NCBI GenBank assembly: GCA_020061685.1
Contig: JAGUXU010000019.1
Coordinates: forward strand, 1 to 5,232
Direction: 5' to 3'
DNA from: Candidatus Omnitrophota bacterium
Lineage (GTDB): Bacteria > Omnitrophota > Gorgyraeia > Pluralincolimonadales > Pluralincolimonadaceae
DNA length: 5,232 bases
Of the stretch, positions 1 through 5,134 are shown one piece after another (positions within the stretch are counted from its first letter, which is position 1; each line of letters begins with the position of its first letter). The position numbers and the translations under genes were made by a program. Under the pieces are notes generated by a model. That model worked only from the letters and a program-made list of their open reading frames with translations, made no database searches and was not told the origin of the DNA.

Positions 1-78
1 GCCTATTACGCCTATCATGGCGGCGCGCTTGGCTCCCGTATTGTCGGCGACGTCTAATATGGCGCGTAACTGGATCAT
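1..78 (-). CDS. rplN: 50S ribosomal protein L14 (uL14), N-terminal part (cut by window edge)
   Basis: uL14 is a beta-barrel protein of the 50S interface that, with bL19, contacts 16S rRNA, and it is the binding site of the silencing factor RsfS. Only the first 26 codons are present; the gene continues beyond the left edge. The peptide begins M-I-Q-L-R-A-I-L-D-V-A-D-N-T-G-A-K and continues R-A-A-M-I-G-V-I-G. This matches the invariant family start MIQxxTxLxVADNSGAKxxxCIxVLG. The ATG overlaps the rpsQ stop by 4 nt, and GAGGT lies 6 nt upstream (85-89) inside rpsQ. The position after rpsQ is where the classical spc operon begins in E. coli; here there is no gap for a separate promoter, so the S10 and spc clusters are joined. 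Confidence 0.95.
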   Translation of the reverse strand, partial: MIQLRAILDVADNTGAKRAAMIGVIG

Positions 79-332
79 TTCAGGACCTCGACCAATCTCC
101 AGCGTTTATCTTTTGAGATGGGGCGCGTCTCGACGATCTTGACCCTGTCGCCGGTCTTCGCCTTCTTCTCTTCATCGTGGACCTTGAATTTTTTCGAGCG
201 GTGAAGAATCCTCTTATATCCGGCGTGCTTGGCGAGGCTGTCGACCTTTACGACGATGGTCTTCTCCATCTTGTCGCTCACCACGGTCCCGATTCTTTCT
301 TTTCTGTGTCCCCTCTCGCTTCTTTCGTTCAT
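75..332 (-). CDS. rpsQ: 30S ribosomal protein S17 (uS17)
   Basis: uS17 is an OB-fold primary binder of 16S rRNA in the 30S body. The 85-residue product matches the family length. It contains RKERIGTVVSDKMEKTIVVK (10-29), the RILHRSKKFKVHDEE block (41-55), TGDRVKIVETRPISKDKRWR (60-79) and ends LVEVLK. The GD-x-V-x-I-x-ETRP-x-SK-x-KRWRLVEVL end is diagnostic. A short charged extension precedes the fold (MNERSERGH). The ATG overlaps the rpmC stop by 4 nt and has AAGGA 9 nt upstream within rpmC. The stop TGA overlaps the rplN ATG in the same ATGA arrangement, and the Glu-Val codons near its end supply the GAGGT ribosome-binding site for rplN. Confidence 0.97.
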   Translation of the reverse strand: MNERSERGHRKERIGTVVSDKMEKTIVVKVDSLAKHAGYKRILHRSKKFKVHDEEKKAKTGDRVKIVETRPISKDKRWRLVEVLK

Positions 333-529
333 ATCTTGATATCCTTTTCCCTTAATACGGTCAGGACCCGCGCGATATCCTTCTTGGTCTGGCGGATCTT
401 GTCGGGTTTCTCGAGCTTGCCGATCCTCGCCTGCTGGTTAAAATTAAAAAGCTCCTGCAGAAGGGCATTATACTTCGCCTTTAATTCTTCTGCCGCCAGG
501 TTTCTTATCTCTTGCGATTTCAGTGTCAT
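329..529 (-). CDS. rpmC: 50S ribosomal protein L29 (uL29)
   Basis: uL29 is a small two-helix protein next to uL23 at the tunnel exit, where it helps form the docking surface for nascent-chain factors. The 66-residue product has the usual length (E. coli 63). Family traits are the first helix EIRNLAAEELKAKYNALLQE, the central ELFNFNQQARIGKLEKPDKI, and the second helix with IRQTKKDIARVLTVLREK. The FN-x-QAR-x-GKLEKP form differs from the commoner NLRFQxATGQLEN pattern and may be lineage-specific. The ATG follows rplP by 18 nt with no strong Shine-Dalgarno (a purine run AAAGACGG lies upstream), so initiation may depend on coupling. The TGA stop overlaps the rpsQ ATG by 4 nt. Confidence 0.95.
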   Translation of the reverse strand: MTLKSQEIRNLAAEELKAKYNALLQELFNFNQQARIGKLEKPDKIRQTKKDIARVLTVLREKDIKI

Positions 530-547
530 TTTATACCGTCTTTTTCT

Positions 548-970
548 TTAGGCCGCAACCTTTGTCCTTGAAACAAATCTCGTCTTTACCGGCAACTTTG
601 AAGAAGCCAACCGCATAGCCTCTTTCGCTATAGGCTCCGGAAGGCCTTCGAGTTCAAACAGGATCTTCCCGCGTTTTACCACGGCGACCCAATGGTCCGT
701 CATACCCTTGCCTTTTCCCTGCCTGGTCTCTGCGGGCTTCTTGGTCACCGGCTTGTCGGGAAAGATCCTTATCCAGGCCTTGCCGCCGCCCTTTAAATGA
801 CGGGACAGGACTACTCTCGCCGCCTCTATCTGGGTATTCTTTATCCACGCGTTCTCAAGTGTCTGGAGCCCGTATTCCCCGAAAGCTATCGTCGAGCCGG
901 ACATGGCGATCCCTTTGCGCCTGCCCCGCTGTGCTTTTCTGTATTTAACCCTCTTTGGAAACAACGCCAT
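548..970 (-). CDS. rplP: 50S ribosomal protein L16 (uL16)
   Basis: uL16 is a late-assembly protein near the A-site tRNA elbow and is needed for peptidyl-transferase maturation. The 140-residue product (E. coli 136) contains PKRVKYRKAQRGRRKG (residues 5-20), FGEYGLQTLE (30-39), QIEAARVVLSRHLKGGGKAW (47-66), IRIFPDKPVTKKPAETRQGK (67-86), GKGMTDHWVAVVKRGKILFE (87-106) and the conserved end KLPVKTRFVSR (125-135). Arg83 sits where E. coli carries the hydroxylatable Arg81. The N-terminus reads MALFPKRVKYRK, two residues longer than the common MLxPKRxKxRK form, and resembles PVC-group sequences as I remember them. The ATG is supported by GGAGGT 5 nt upstream inside rpsC; the two genes overlap by 26 nt in different frames. 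The stop lies 18 nt before rpmC. Confidence 0.98.
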   Translation of the reverse strand: MALFPKRVKYRKAQRGRRKGIAMSGSTIAFGEYGLQTLENAWIKNTQIEAARVVLSRHLKGGGKAWIRIFPDKPVTKKPAETRQGKGKGMTDHWVAVVKRGKILFELEGLPEPIAKEAMRLASSKLPVKTRFVSRTKVAA

Positions 971-1625
971 CCGTTACCTCCGCCTCTACCGGCCTTTTCT
1001 CTAAAACATCCCCCTTATAGACCCAGGCCTTGACACCTATAAGCCCGTAAGTCGTCAACGCTTCCGTAAATCCGTAATCTATATCGGCCCTGAATGTCTG
1101 CAGCGGGACTTTTCCCTCTTTATAACCCTCTGTCCGCGACATCTCCGCGCCCCCGAGCCTGCCCGCGCATTTGACCTTTATTCCCAATGCACCGCCGGTC
1201 ATCGCCTGCTGGACCGCTTTCTTCATGGCGCGGCGGAAGGCGATACGTTTTTCGAGCTGAAACGCTATGTTCTCCGCCACCAGTTGCGCCTCGATAGCCG
1301 GGTTCTTTACTTCTTTTATATCGATGTATATCTCTTTCTTTGTCTTATCCTGAAGATCGTCGCGTAACCTGTCTATGTCCGCGCCTTTCCTGCCGATGAT
1401 GATGCCCGGCCTGGCGGTATGGATTATGATCTTCGCTCGCGTGCTTGCGCGTTCGATCTCGATACTCGAGATGCCGGCCGCGGAAAAAGTCTTCTTGACG
1501 TATTTGCGTATCTCTATGTCTTCATGAAGATTATTGGCGAAATCCTTCTTCCTGGCAAACCAACGGGAACGCCACGTCTTTATATAACCTAACCTCATTG
1601 ATAACGGATGAACTTTATGACCCAC
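945..1625 (-). CDS. rpsC: 30S ribosomal protein S3 (uS3), GTG start
   Basis: uS3 lies at the mRNA entry tunnel of the 30S head and contributes to the ribosomal mRNA helicase. The 226-residue product is within the family range. It opens with GHKVHPLSMRLGYIKTW, has a type II KH domain with the RNA-binding loop GIIIGRKG at residues 74-81, and the C-terminal S3 domain with GIKVKCAGRLGGAEMSRTEG (148-167), then VPLQTFRADIDYGF (173-186) and TTYGLIGVKAWVYKG (191-205). Basic residues Arg131, Arg132 and Lys135 match those implicated in E. coli helicase activity. The start is GTG, fixed by the conserved N-terminus and by GGAGGT just upstream; it abuts the rplV stop. The 3' end overlaps rplP by 26 nt, and its last residues form a short acidic-to-mixed tail. 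Confidence 0.98.
   Translation of the reverse strand: MGHKVHPLSMRLGYIKTWRSRWFARKKDFANNLHEDIEIRKYVKKTFSAAGISSIEIERASTRAKIIIHTARPGIIIGRKGADIDRLRDDLQDKTKKEIYIDIKEVKNPAIEAQLVAENIAFQLEKRIAFRRAMKKAVQQAMTGGALGIKVKCAGRLGGAEMSRTEGYKEGKVPLQTFRADIDYGFTEALTTYGLIGVKAWVYKGDVLEKRPVEAEVTDGVVSKEG
976..981 (-). promoter_or_regulatory. Shine-Dalgarno GGAGGT for rplP, inside rpsC
   Basis: The minus strand reads GGAGGT followed by a 5-nt spacer (AACGG) and ATG at 970. The site lies in rpsC codons for Ala-Glu-Val near the uS3 C-terminus. It is the strongest ribosome-binding site in the window by consensus and spacing, and it fixes the rplP start despite the resulting 26-nt overlap with rpsC. Confidence 0.88.
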
Positions 1626-2012
1626 TTAACCTCCTATTTTTCCGCTCTTTGCGGAAACCTTTTTATCCGAACCCGCCAGCCTTCCTACCTCTATCGATAT
1701 ATGACTGGACCTTTTTCTTATCATCGTGGCGCGGCCCATCGCCGCGGCTTTGTATCTTTTCATCATCGGCCCGTCATCGATCAATATCTTTGATATATAA
1801 AGATCGTCCTGTTTGACTTTACCGCCCTGTTTCGCAGAGGCGATCGCCGACTTTAAGGCGCGTTCCAGATAAATAGTCGAACGCTTCTCGGTATTTTTCA
1901 GGATCGCCAGGGCTGAATTTACATCCTTGCCCTTGATCAGCGCGACAACCTTGCGCACCTTATACGGTGATATCTTTATGAATTTAGCTATTGCCCTTCC
2001 TGCGGATTCCAT
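1626..2012 (-). CDS. rplV: 50S ribosomal protein L22 (uL22)
   Basis: uL22 binds all domains of 23S rRNA, and its beta-hairpin reaches into the exit tunnel opposite uL4. The 128-residue product is longer than E. coli L22 (110) because of a basic tail after about residue 110. Family blocks include FIKISPYKVRKVVALIKGK (11-29), ALKSAIASAK (52-61), the hairpin GPMMKRYKAAAMGRATMIRK (81-100), and RSSHISIEV (101-109). The Met-Lys-Arg of the macrolide-resistance hairpin is kept (84-86), but the tip Pro-Arg typical of the family is Ala-Ala here. The ATG is 24 nt after rpsS, with an AGAGGGTGAT stretch upstream as ribosome-binding candidate. The last codons, Gly-Gly plus TAA, form the Shine-Dalgarno for rpsC, whose GTG abuts the stop directly. 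Confidence 0.98.
   Translation of the reverse strand: MESAGRAIAKFIKISPYKVRKVVALIKGKDVNSALAILKNTEKRSTIYLERALKSAIASAKQGGKVKQDDLYISKILIDDGPMMKRYKAAAMGRATMIRKRSSHISIEVGRLAGSDKKVSAKSGKIGG
1629..1634 (-). promoter_or_regulatory. Shine-Dalgarno GGAGGT for rpsC, encoded by the last two Gly codons of rplV
   Basis: The minus strand reads GGAGGT-TAA-GTG: the two terminal glycine codons of uL22 are the ribosome-binding site, TAA is the rplV stop and GTG is the rpsC start. The spacer is short (3-4 nt), but the consensus match is perfect and supports the GTG start. This layout makes re-initiation by the ribosome that has just finished rplV likely. Confidence 0.85.
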
Positions 2013-2036
2013 ATCCTTTGATCACCCTCTGTTATT

Positions 2037-2318
2037 TTAAGCAGGTGGAGGCGTTTCCTTCGACTTCACGCCGCCGTGCCTCCTGAAAGTCCTGGTCGGG
2101 GAAAACTCGCCGAGCTTATGCCCCACCATGTTCTCGGTCACAAATACCGGGATAAACTTATTGCCGTTATGGACCAAGAAGGTATAGCCGACAAACTCGG
2201 GTATGACCGTCGACCTTCGAGACCATGTCTTAATCGGCTTCTTGTCGCCTTTCATCTTCTCGATCTTCTTGATCAAATAATCCTCTACGAATGGGCCTTT
2301 TTTGGTAGAACGCCCCAT
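2037..2318 (-). CDS. rpsS: 30S ribosomal protein S19 (uS19)
   Basis: uS19 binds 16S rRNA in the 30S head with uS13 and contacts the A-site finger bridge. The product is 93 residues from the start chosen here. It begins GRSTKKGPFVEDYLIKKIEK and contains IKTWSRRSTVIPEFVGYTF, the VTENMVGHKLGEFSPTRTFR signature and HGGVKSKE, so the family match is unambiguous. Two in-frame ATGs are available, at 2324 and 2318. The upstream one forms an ATGA overlap with the rplB stop but lies only 2 nt from GGAGG. The second has an 8-nt spacing from GGAGG and gives the MGRSxKKGPF start common in the family, so it is preferred. The upstream start would add only Met-Thr. The tail ETPPPA is unusual but short. The next gene, rplV, follows after 24 nt. 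Confidence 0.97.
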   Translation of the reverse strand: MGRSTKKGPFVEDYLIKKIEKMKGDKKPIKTWSRRSTVIPEFVGYTFLVHNGNKFIPVFVTENMVGHKLGEFSPTRTFRRHGGVKSKETPPPA

Positions 2319-2320
2319 TG

Positions 2321-3145
2321 TCATCTCCTCCGCTTGATTATCAATCTGTTCGAATACTTGCCCGCTCTTCTGGTCTTAAATCCTTTGGTAGGCATGCCCC
2401 ATGGCGAAACAGGATGCGGGTTGCCCTGGCCTGATTTTCCCTCTCCGCCGCCGTGAGGATGGTCGTGGGGATTCATCGCGGCTCCTCTTACCGTCGGACG
2501 GATACCAAGCCATCTGCTCCTGCCCGCTTTACCGATCGATATCGTGCCGTGTTCGACATTCCCGACCTGCCCTATGGTCGCATAACAATCCAGATGTATT
2601 AAACGGATCTCGCCCGAAGGCAGCTTGACGTGCGAATAATCGCCTTCCTTGGCCATAAGCTGCGCCGATGTGCCCGCGGAACGCACTATCTGCCCGCCCC
2701 TGCCTTTGGATAATTCTATATTGTGTATAAAACTTCCTACCGGTATATTTTTGATCGGCAGCGCGTTGCCGGGTTTTATATCCGCGTCGGGACCCGAGAC
2801 GACCGTGTCGCCTACTTTCAGGTCCACCGGCGCGATAATATATTTTCGCACGCCGTCCGAATACTCAAGCAGCGCTAAAAACGCCGACCTGTTCGGATCG
2901 TACTCGATGGCTATGACCTTGGCCGGGACTCCGACCTTATCGCGCTTAAAATCTATTATCCGGATCATGCGCTTATGCCCGCCGCCCTGATGGCGAACCG
3001 TCAGATGTCCGTGGGCGTTACGGCCGCCTTTCTTCTTCTTGGGGATAAGCAGGGCCTTCTCCGGCTCCTTCTTGGTAAGGATGGAGAAATCTGAAGATGT
3101 CATGAACCTTCTTGATTTCGTATATGGTTTATATGTCTTTAACAT
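2321..3145 (-). CDS. rplB: 50S ribosomal protein L2 (uL2)
   Basis: uL2 is a primary 23S rRNA binder required for subunit joining and peptidyl-transferase activity. The 274-residue product matches the family length (E. coli 273). It shows the N-terminal DFSILTKKEPEKALL (residues 19-33), KKKKGGRNAHGHLTVRHQGG (36-55), the OB-fold block IEYDPNRSAFLALL (80-93), GNALPIKNIPVG (126-137), VRSAGTSAQLMAKEGDY (154-170), the KOW-like SH3 part, and the near-invariant RPTVRGAAMNPHDHPHGGGE (216-235). His229 in this last block coincides with the functionally critical E. coli His229. A basic tail, KRRR, ends the protein. The ATG is 10 nt after rplW, with TAAGG formed at the rplW stop as a Shine-Dalgarno 8 nt upstream. 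The 3' end carries the GGAGG used by rpsS. Confidence 0.99.
   Translation of the reverse strand: MLKTYKPYTKSRRFMTSSDFSILTKKEPEKALLIPKKKKGGRNAHGHLTVRHQGGGHKRMIRIIDFKRDKVGVPAKVIAIEYDPNRSAFLALLEYSDGVRKYIIAPVDLKVGDTVVSGPDADIKPGNALPIKNIPVGSFIHNIELSKGRGGQIVRSAGTSAQLMAKEGDYSHVKLPSGEIRLIHLDCYATIGQVGNVEHGTISIGKAGRSRWLGIRPTVRGAAMNPHDHPHGGGEGKSGQGNPHPVSPWGMPTKGFKTRRAGKYSNRLIIKRRR
2327..2331 (-). promoter_or_regulatory. Shine-Dalgarno GGAGG for rpsS, inside rplB 3' end
   Basis: On the minus strand the bases read GGAGG, within the codons for the final arginines of uL2. It is 2 nt from the ATG at 2324 and 8 nt from the ATG at 2318. The second spacing is close to the optimum for bacterial initiation, so this site decides in favour of the 93-residue uS19. 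Confidence 0.85.
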
Positions 3146-3155
3146 GGTCTTAGCC

Positions 3156-3437
3156 TTATGTGCCTATATCTATTTTACTGCCTGCCTGAAGGGTGACTAC
3201 CGCCTTCTTCCAGTCAGGGGTCTTGCCGGGCTTGAACCTTACCCTGCGCCATTTCCCGGACATTATCATTGTGTTTACATCCTTTACTTTTACCTTATAA
3301 GTTTCCTCTACCGCTTTCTTTATCTCCGGCTTGTTCGCCTTCTTATTGACCTCAAACACATATTTGTTGAAAGGCGTAAGCGTTGCCCCTTTCTCTGAGT
3401 GAAGCAGGCTCCGGATTATCTTATATTTCTGGATCAT
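3156..3437 (-). CDS. rplW: 50S ribosomal protein L23 (uL23)
   Basis: uL23 sits at the exit of the nascent-chain tunnel, where it docks trigger factor and the signal recognition particle. The 93-residue product has the normal bacterial length. Family features are the N-terminal IIRSLLHSEK block (residues 7-16), NKYVFEVNKKANKPEIKKAV (24-43), the KVKVKDVNTM strand, and the GKTPDWKKAVVTLQAGSKID end (71-90). Glu15 in the HSEK motif matches E. coli Glu18, the trigger-factor contact. The N-terminal block is somewhat divergent, with Ser-Leu-Leu-His where many bacteria have Pro-x-x-Thr. The ATG overlaps the rplD stop by 4 nt (ATGA) and has a GGTG Shine-Dalgarno 5 nt upstream within rplD, so coupling to rplD is likely. 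The stop lies 10 nt before rplB. Confidence 0.97.
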   Translation of the reverse strand: MIQKYKIIRSLLHSEKGATLTPFNKYVFEVNKKANKPEIKKAVEETYKVKVKDVNTMIMSGKWRRVRFKPGKTPDWKKAVVTLQAGSKIDIGT

Positions 3438-4063
3438 TGTTTCACCAGCAGTTTAGTCAGGGCGACAAGCGCCTTCTGGGTTAATACCAATTTGTGCTGT
3501 TTTATGATATCGTAGGCGTTTAACGTCCTGTAATCCCGCAAAATAAGCTGCGGGATATTCCGGGAGGCACGCACTATCGCCTCGTCTTTCTCATCAAGGA
3601 CCAAAAGCGGTCTTTCGTCCGCCTTTAGGTTGCGCAGCGCCACGGCGATCTCCTTTGTCTTAGGCTTGGAGATCTTTATATCATCCACAACGATGAGTTC
3701 TTTATCATTTAATTTAGAATTCAGGCTCGATATCAAAGCTATCCTCTTGACCGACTTTGGGAGAGAATAGGAATAATCCCTCGGATGAGGGCCGAAGACT
3801 ATACCGCCGCCTCTCCACAACGGAGACCTCGAGGTACCGGCGCGCGCGCGTCCTGTCCCCTTCTGTTTCCAGGGTTTCTTGCCGCCTCCGCGGACGTCGG
3901 AACGGGTCTTTGTCGAAGCGTTGCCCTGCCTTAAATTGGCTTCATGCATCTTTACTATCTGATACAGGACGGCTTTATTGACCTCGCCGTTGAATATCTT
4001 CTTGTCGAGTTCCATCTTCCCGACTGACTGGCCGCTTATATTATAAATGGATATCTCTGCCAT
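3434..4063 (-). CDS. rplD: 50S ribosomal protein L4 (uL4)
   Basis: uL4 binds 23S rRNA early in assembly, and its extended loop lines the constriction of the peptide exit tunnel opposite uL22. At 209 residues it has the usual length (E. coli 201). The loop is well conserved: TKTRSDVRGGGKKPWKQKGT covers residues 51-70, followed by GRARAGTSRSPLWRGGGIVF (71-90) and GPHPRDY (91-97). The KKPWKQKG segment holds the region where E. coli macrolide-resistance changes fall. The C-terminal Rossmann-like part includes ELIVVDD and the RNIPQLILRDYRTLNAYDII segment near residue 170-185. The ATG is 2 nt after the rplC stop, with only a distant GAGG upstream. The stop overlaps the rplW start as ATGA. In E. coli this protein represses its own operon through the S10 leader; no such leader is visible here next to rpsJ. 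Confidence 0.98.
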   Translation of the reverse strand: MAEISIYNISGQSVGKMELDKKIFNGEVNKAVLYQIVKMHEANLRQGNASTKTRSDVRGGGKKPWKQKGTGRARAGTSRSPLWRGGGIVFGPHPRDYSYSLPKSVKRIALISSLNSKLNDKELIVVDDIKISKPKTKEIAVALRNLKADERPLLVLDEKDEAIVRASRNIPQLILRDYRTLNAYDIIKQHKLVLTQKALVALTKLLVKQ

Positions 4064-4065
4064 GA

Positions 4066-4794
4066 TTATTTCTTAGCCTCTTTCTTGCCGGCCTCGGCCT
4101 TTGCCGCGCCTTTCGACTTTTCCTTCTTTTCCTTGGTTATGATCAGCTGCGGTATCTTGGCCTTAGCGCGCTTCTTGGCCTTCTTGATCATCAATAAGCT
4201 GCTGGTCGGACCGGGTACAGCACCCTCTACAACCAATAAATTATTTTCCGGGTCAATCTTTACGACTTCCAGGTTCTGGATGGTGACCGTATCCCCGCCC
4301 ATTCTGCCGGGAAGGTGATGCCCTTTCCAGACCCTGCCGGGAGTCGTGCTGGAACCTATTGAACCTATCCTTCTATGAGACGTGGAGCCGTGGGTCTTCT
4401 TACCGCCCTTCCAGTGCCATCTCTTCATGCCGCCCTGAAAACCCTTGCCGATCGAAGTACCCGTGATATCGACCGCGTCGCCTGCCGCGAATATATCGAC
4501 CTTCAACTGCTGTCCGACCTCAAATTTCAAGTCGGGAGAAATCCTTATCTCGCGGACAAATCTTTTCGGAGACATGTTTATTTTCTTAAATTTGCCCAAC
4601 TGTGGCTTGCTGACGTTCTTTTCCTTCTTGTCTACAAAGCCGATCTGGACCGCATCGTATCCGTCCTTGTCCTTCCCCTTCACCTGCATGACAAAGCATG
4701 GTCCCGCTTCGATCACGGTTACCGGGATTACGCGGCCGTCGGTCCTGAAGACCTGCGTCATGCCTAATTTTCTGCCTAATATACCTAATGCCAT
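4066..4794 (-). CDS. rplC: 50S ribosomal protein L3 (uL3) with extended basic C-terminal tail
   Basis: uL3 is an early-assembly 23S rRNA binder whose long loop reaches the peptidyl-transferase centre. The 242-residue protein starts with the family signature LGRKLGMTQVF (residues 6-16). The central extension is recognisable: GTSIGKGFQGGMKRWHWKGG at 112-131, then THGSTSHRRIGSIGSSTTPGR at 134-154 and GHHLPGRMGG at 158-167. NLLVVEGAVPGPTSSLL follows at 185-201. Residue 164 is Arg at the place where E. coli has Gln150, the PrmB methylation site, so that modification is not expected. E. coli L3 is 209 residues; here about 34 additional residues (roughly 209-242) form a Lys/Ala/Glu-rich tail, probably disordered. 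The ATG follows rpsJ by 23 nt; the Shine-Dalgarno is weak (GGAT about 9 nt upstream). The stop lies 2 nt before rplD. Confidence 0.98.
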   Translation of the reverse strand: MALGILGRKLGMTQVFRTDGRVIPVTVIEAGPCFVMQVKGKDKDGYDAVQIGFVDKKEKNVSKPQLGKFKKINMSPKRFVREIRISPDLKFEVGQQLKVDIFAAGDAVDITGTSIGKGFQGGMKRWHWKGGKKTHGSTSHRRIGSIGSSTTPGRVWKGHHLPGRMGGDTVTIQNLEVVKIDPENNLLVVEGAVPGPTSSLLMIKKAKKRAKAKIPQLIITKEKKEKSKGAAKAEAGKKEAKK

Positions 4795-4817
4795 TTTTGG
4801 TTATCCGTTCTTGTCCG

Positions 4818-5132
4818 TTATTTTATCTCTACATCGACTCCGGCCGGTAGATCCAGTTTCTTCAACGCGTCTATCGTCTTTGAGGTCGGTTCGATGATGT
4901 CCAACACTCGCTTGTGCGTCTTCATCTGGAATTGTTCCCGCGATTTCTTGTCTATATGCGGGGAGCGCAAGACCGTGTAAACCACCCTATCACTCGGTAA
5001 AGGTATCGGTCCCGAGACCTTGGCGCCTGTCCTTTTGGCGGTCTCGATTATCTCGGCCGCGGACTGGTCCAACACCCTGTGGTCGTAAGCCCTGAGTTTG
5101 ATCCTTATCTTTGCCTTCTGTGCGGTTGACAT
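4818..5132 (-). CDS. rpsJ: 30S ribosomal protein S10 (uS10, NusE)
   Basis: uS10 is a protein of the 30S head. In well-studied bacteria it also acts as NusE, pairing with NusB in transcription antitermination and linking NusG to the ribosome. The 104-residue product matches the usual length (about 102-105). Diagnostic blocks are KIRIKLRAYDHRVLDQSA at residues 8-25, TAKRTGAKVSGPIPLP at 31-46, LRSPHIDKKSREQF at 55-68 (the extended loop region), THKRVLDII at 72-80 and DLPAGVDVEIK at the end. The ATG start lies 2 nt after the tuf stop; the only visible ribosome-binding candidate is GAGG inside tuf about 13 nt upstream, which is long, so re-initiation after tuf translation is plausible. It is the first ribosomal-protein gene of the S10 cluster here and is followed by rplC after 23 nt. 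Confidence 0.98.
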   Translation of the reverse strand: MSTAQKAKIRIKLRAYDHRVLDQSAAEIIETAKRTGAKVSGPIPLPSDRVVYTVLRSPHIDKKSREQFQMKTHKRVLDIIEPTSKTIDALKKLDLPAGVDVEIK

Positions 5133-5134
5133 TT

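Noticed and set aside
177..551. 124-codon plus-strand open frame opposite rpsQ and rpmC, hydrophobic in places
   Set aside because: It spans three minus-strand genes, and its hydrophobicity follows from the Lys/Glu-rich codons read on the opposite strand. There is no independent support.
654..848. Alternative minus-strand frame within rplP
   Set aside because: It is wholly nested in another frame of a conserved gene, with low-complexity charged sequence and no ribosome-binding site that I can identify.
2076..2456. 126-codon plus-strand open frame opposite rpsS and rplB
   Set aside because: It is antisense to conserved ribosomal genes, crosses their boundary and has no recognisable domain; open antisense frames are common opposite biased codon use.
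3039..3398. 119-codon plus-strand open frame with membrane-like stretches opposite rplB and rplW
   Set aside because: The apparent hydrophobic segments are the complement of Lys- and Glu-rich sense codons, and the frame crosses a conserved operon junction.
3840..3850. Alternating GC tract, possible Z-DNA or regulatory element
   Set aside because: It encodes the conserved Gly-Arg-Ala-Arg-Ala of the uL4 loop, so protein sequence and codon choice explain it.
4795..4817. Possible leader or terminator in the rpsJ-rplC gap
   Set aside because: At 23 nt it is too short for a structured leader, and there is no GC-rich inverted repeat followed by a T run. The same holds for the 24-nt rpsS-rplV gap.
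4445..4897. 150-codon open frame on the plus strand opposite rplC and rpsJ
   Set aside because: It lies antisense to two strongly conserved genes, spans their junction, and its translation matches no family I know. It is a shadow of the coding strand.
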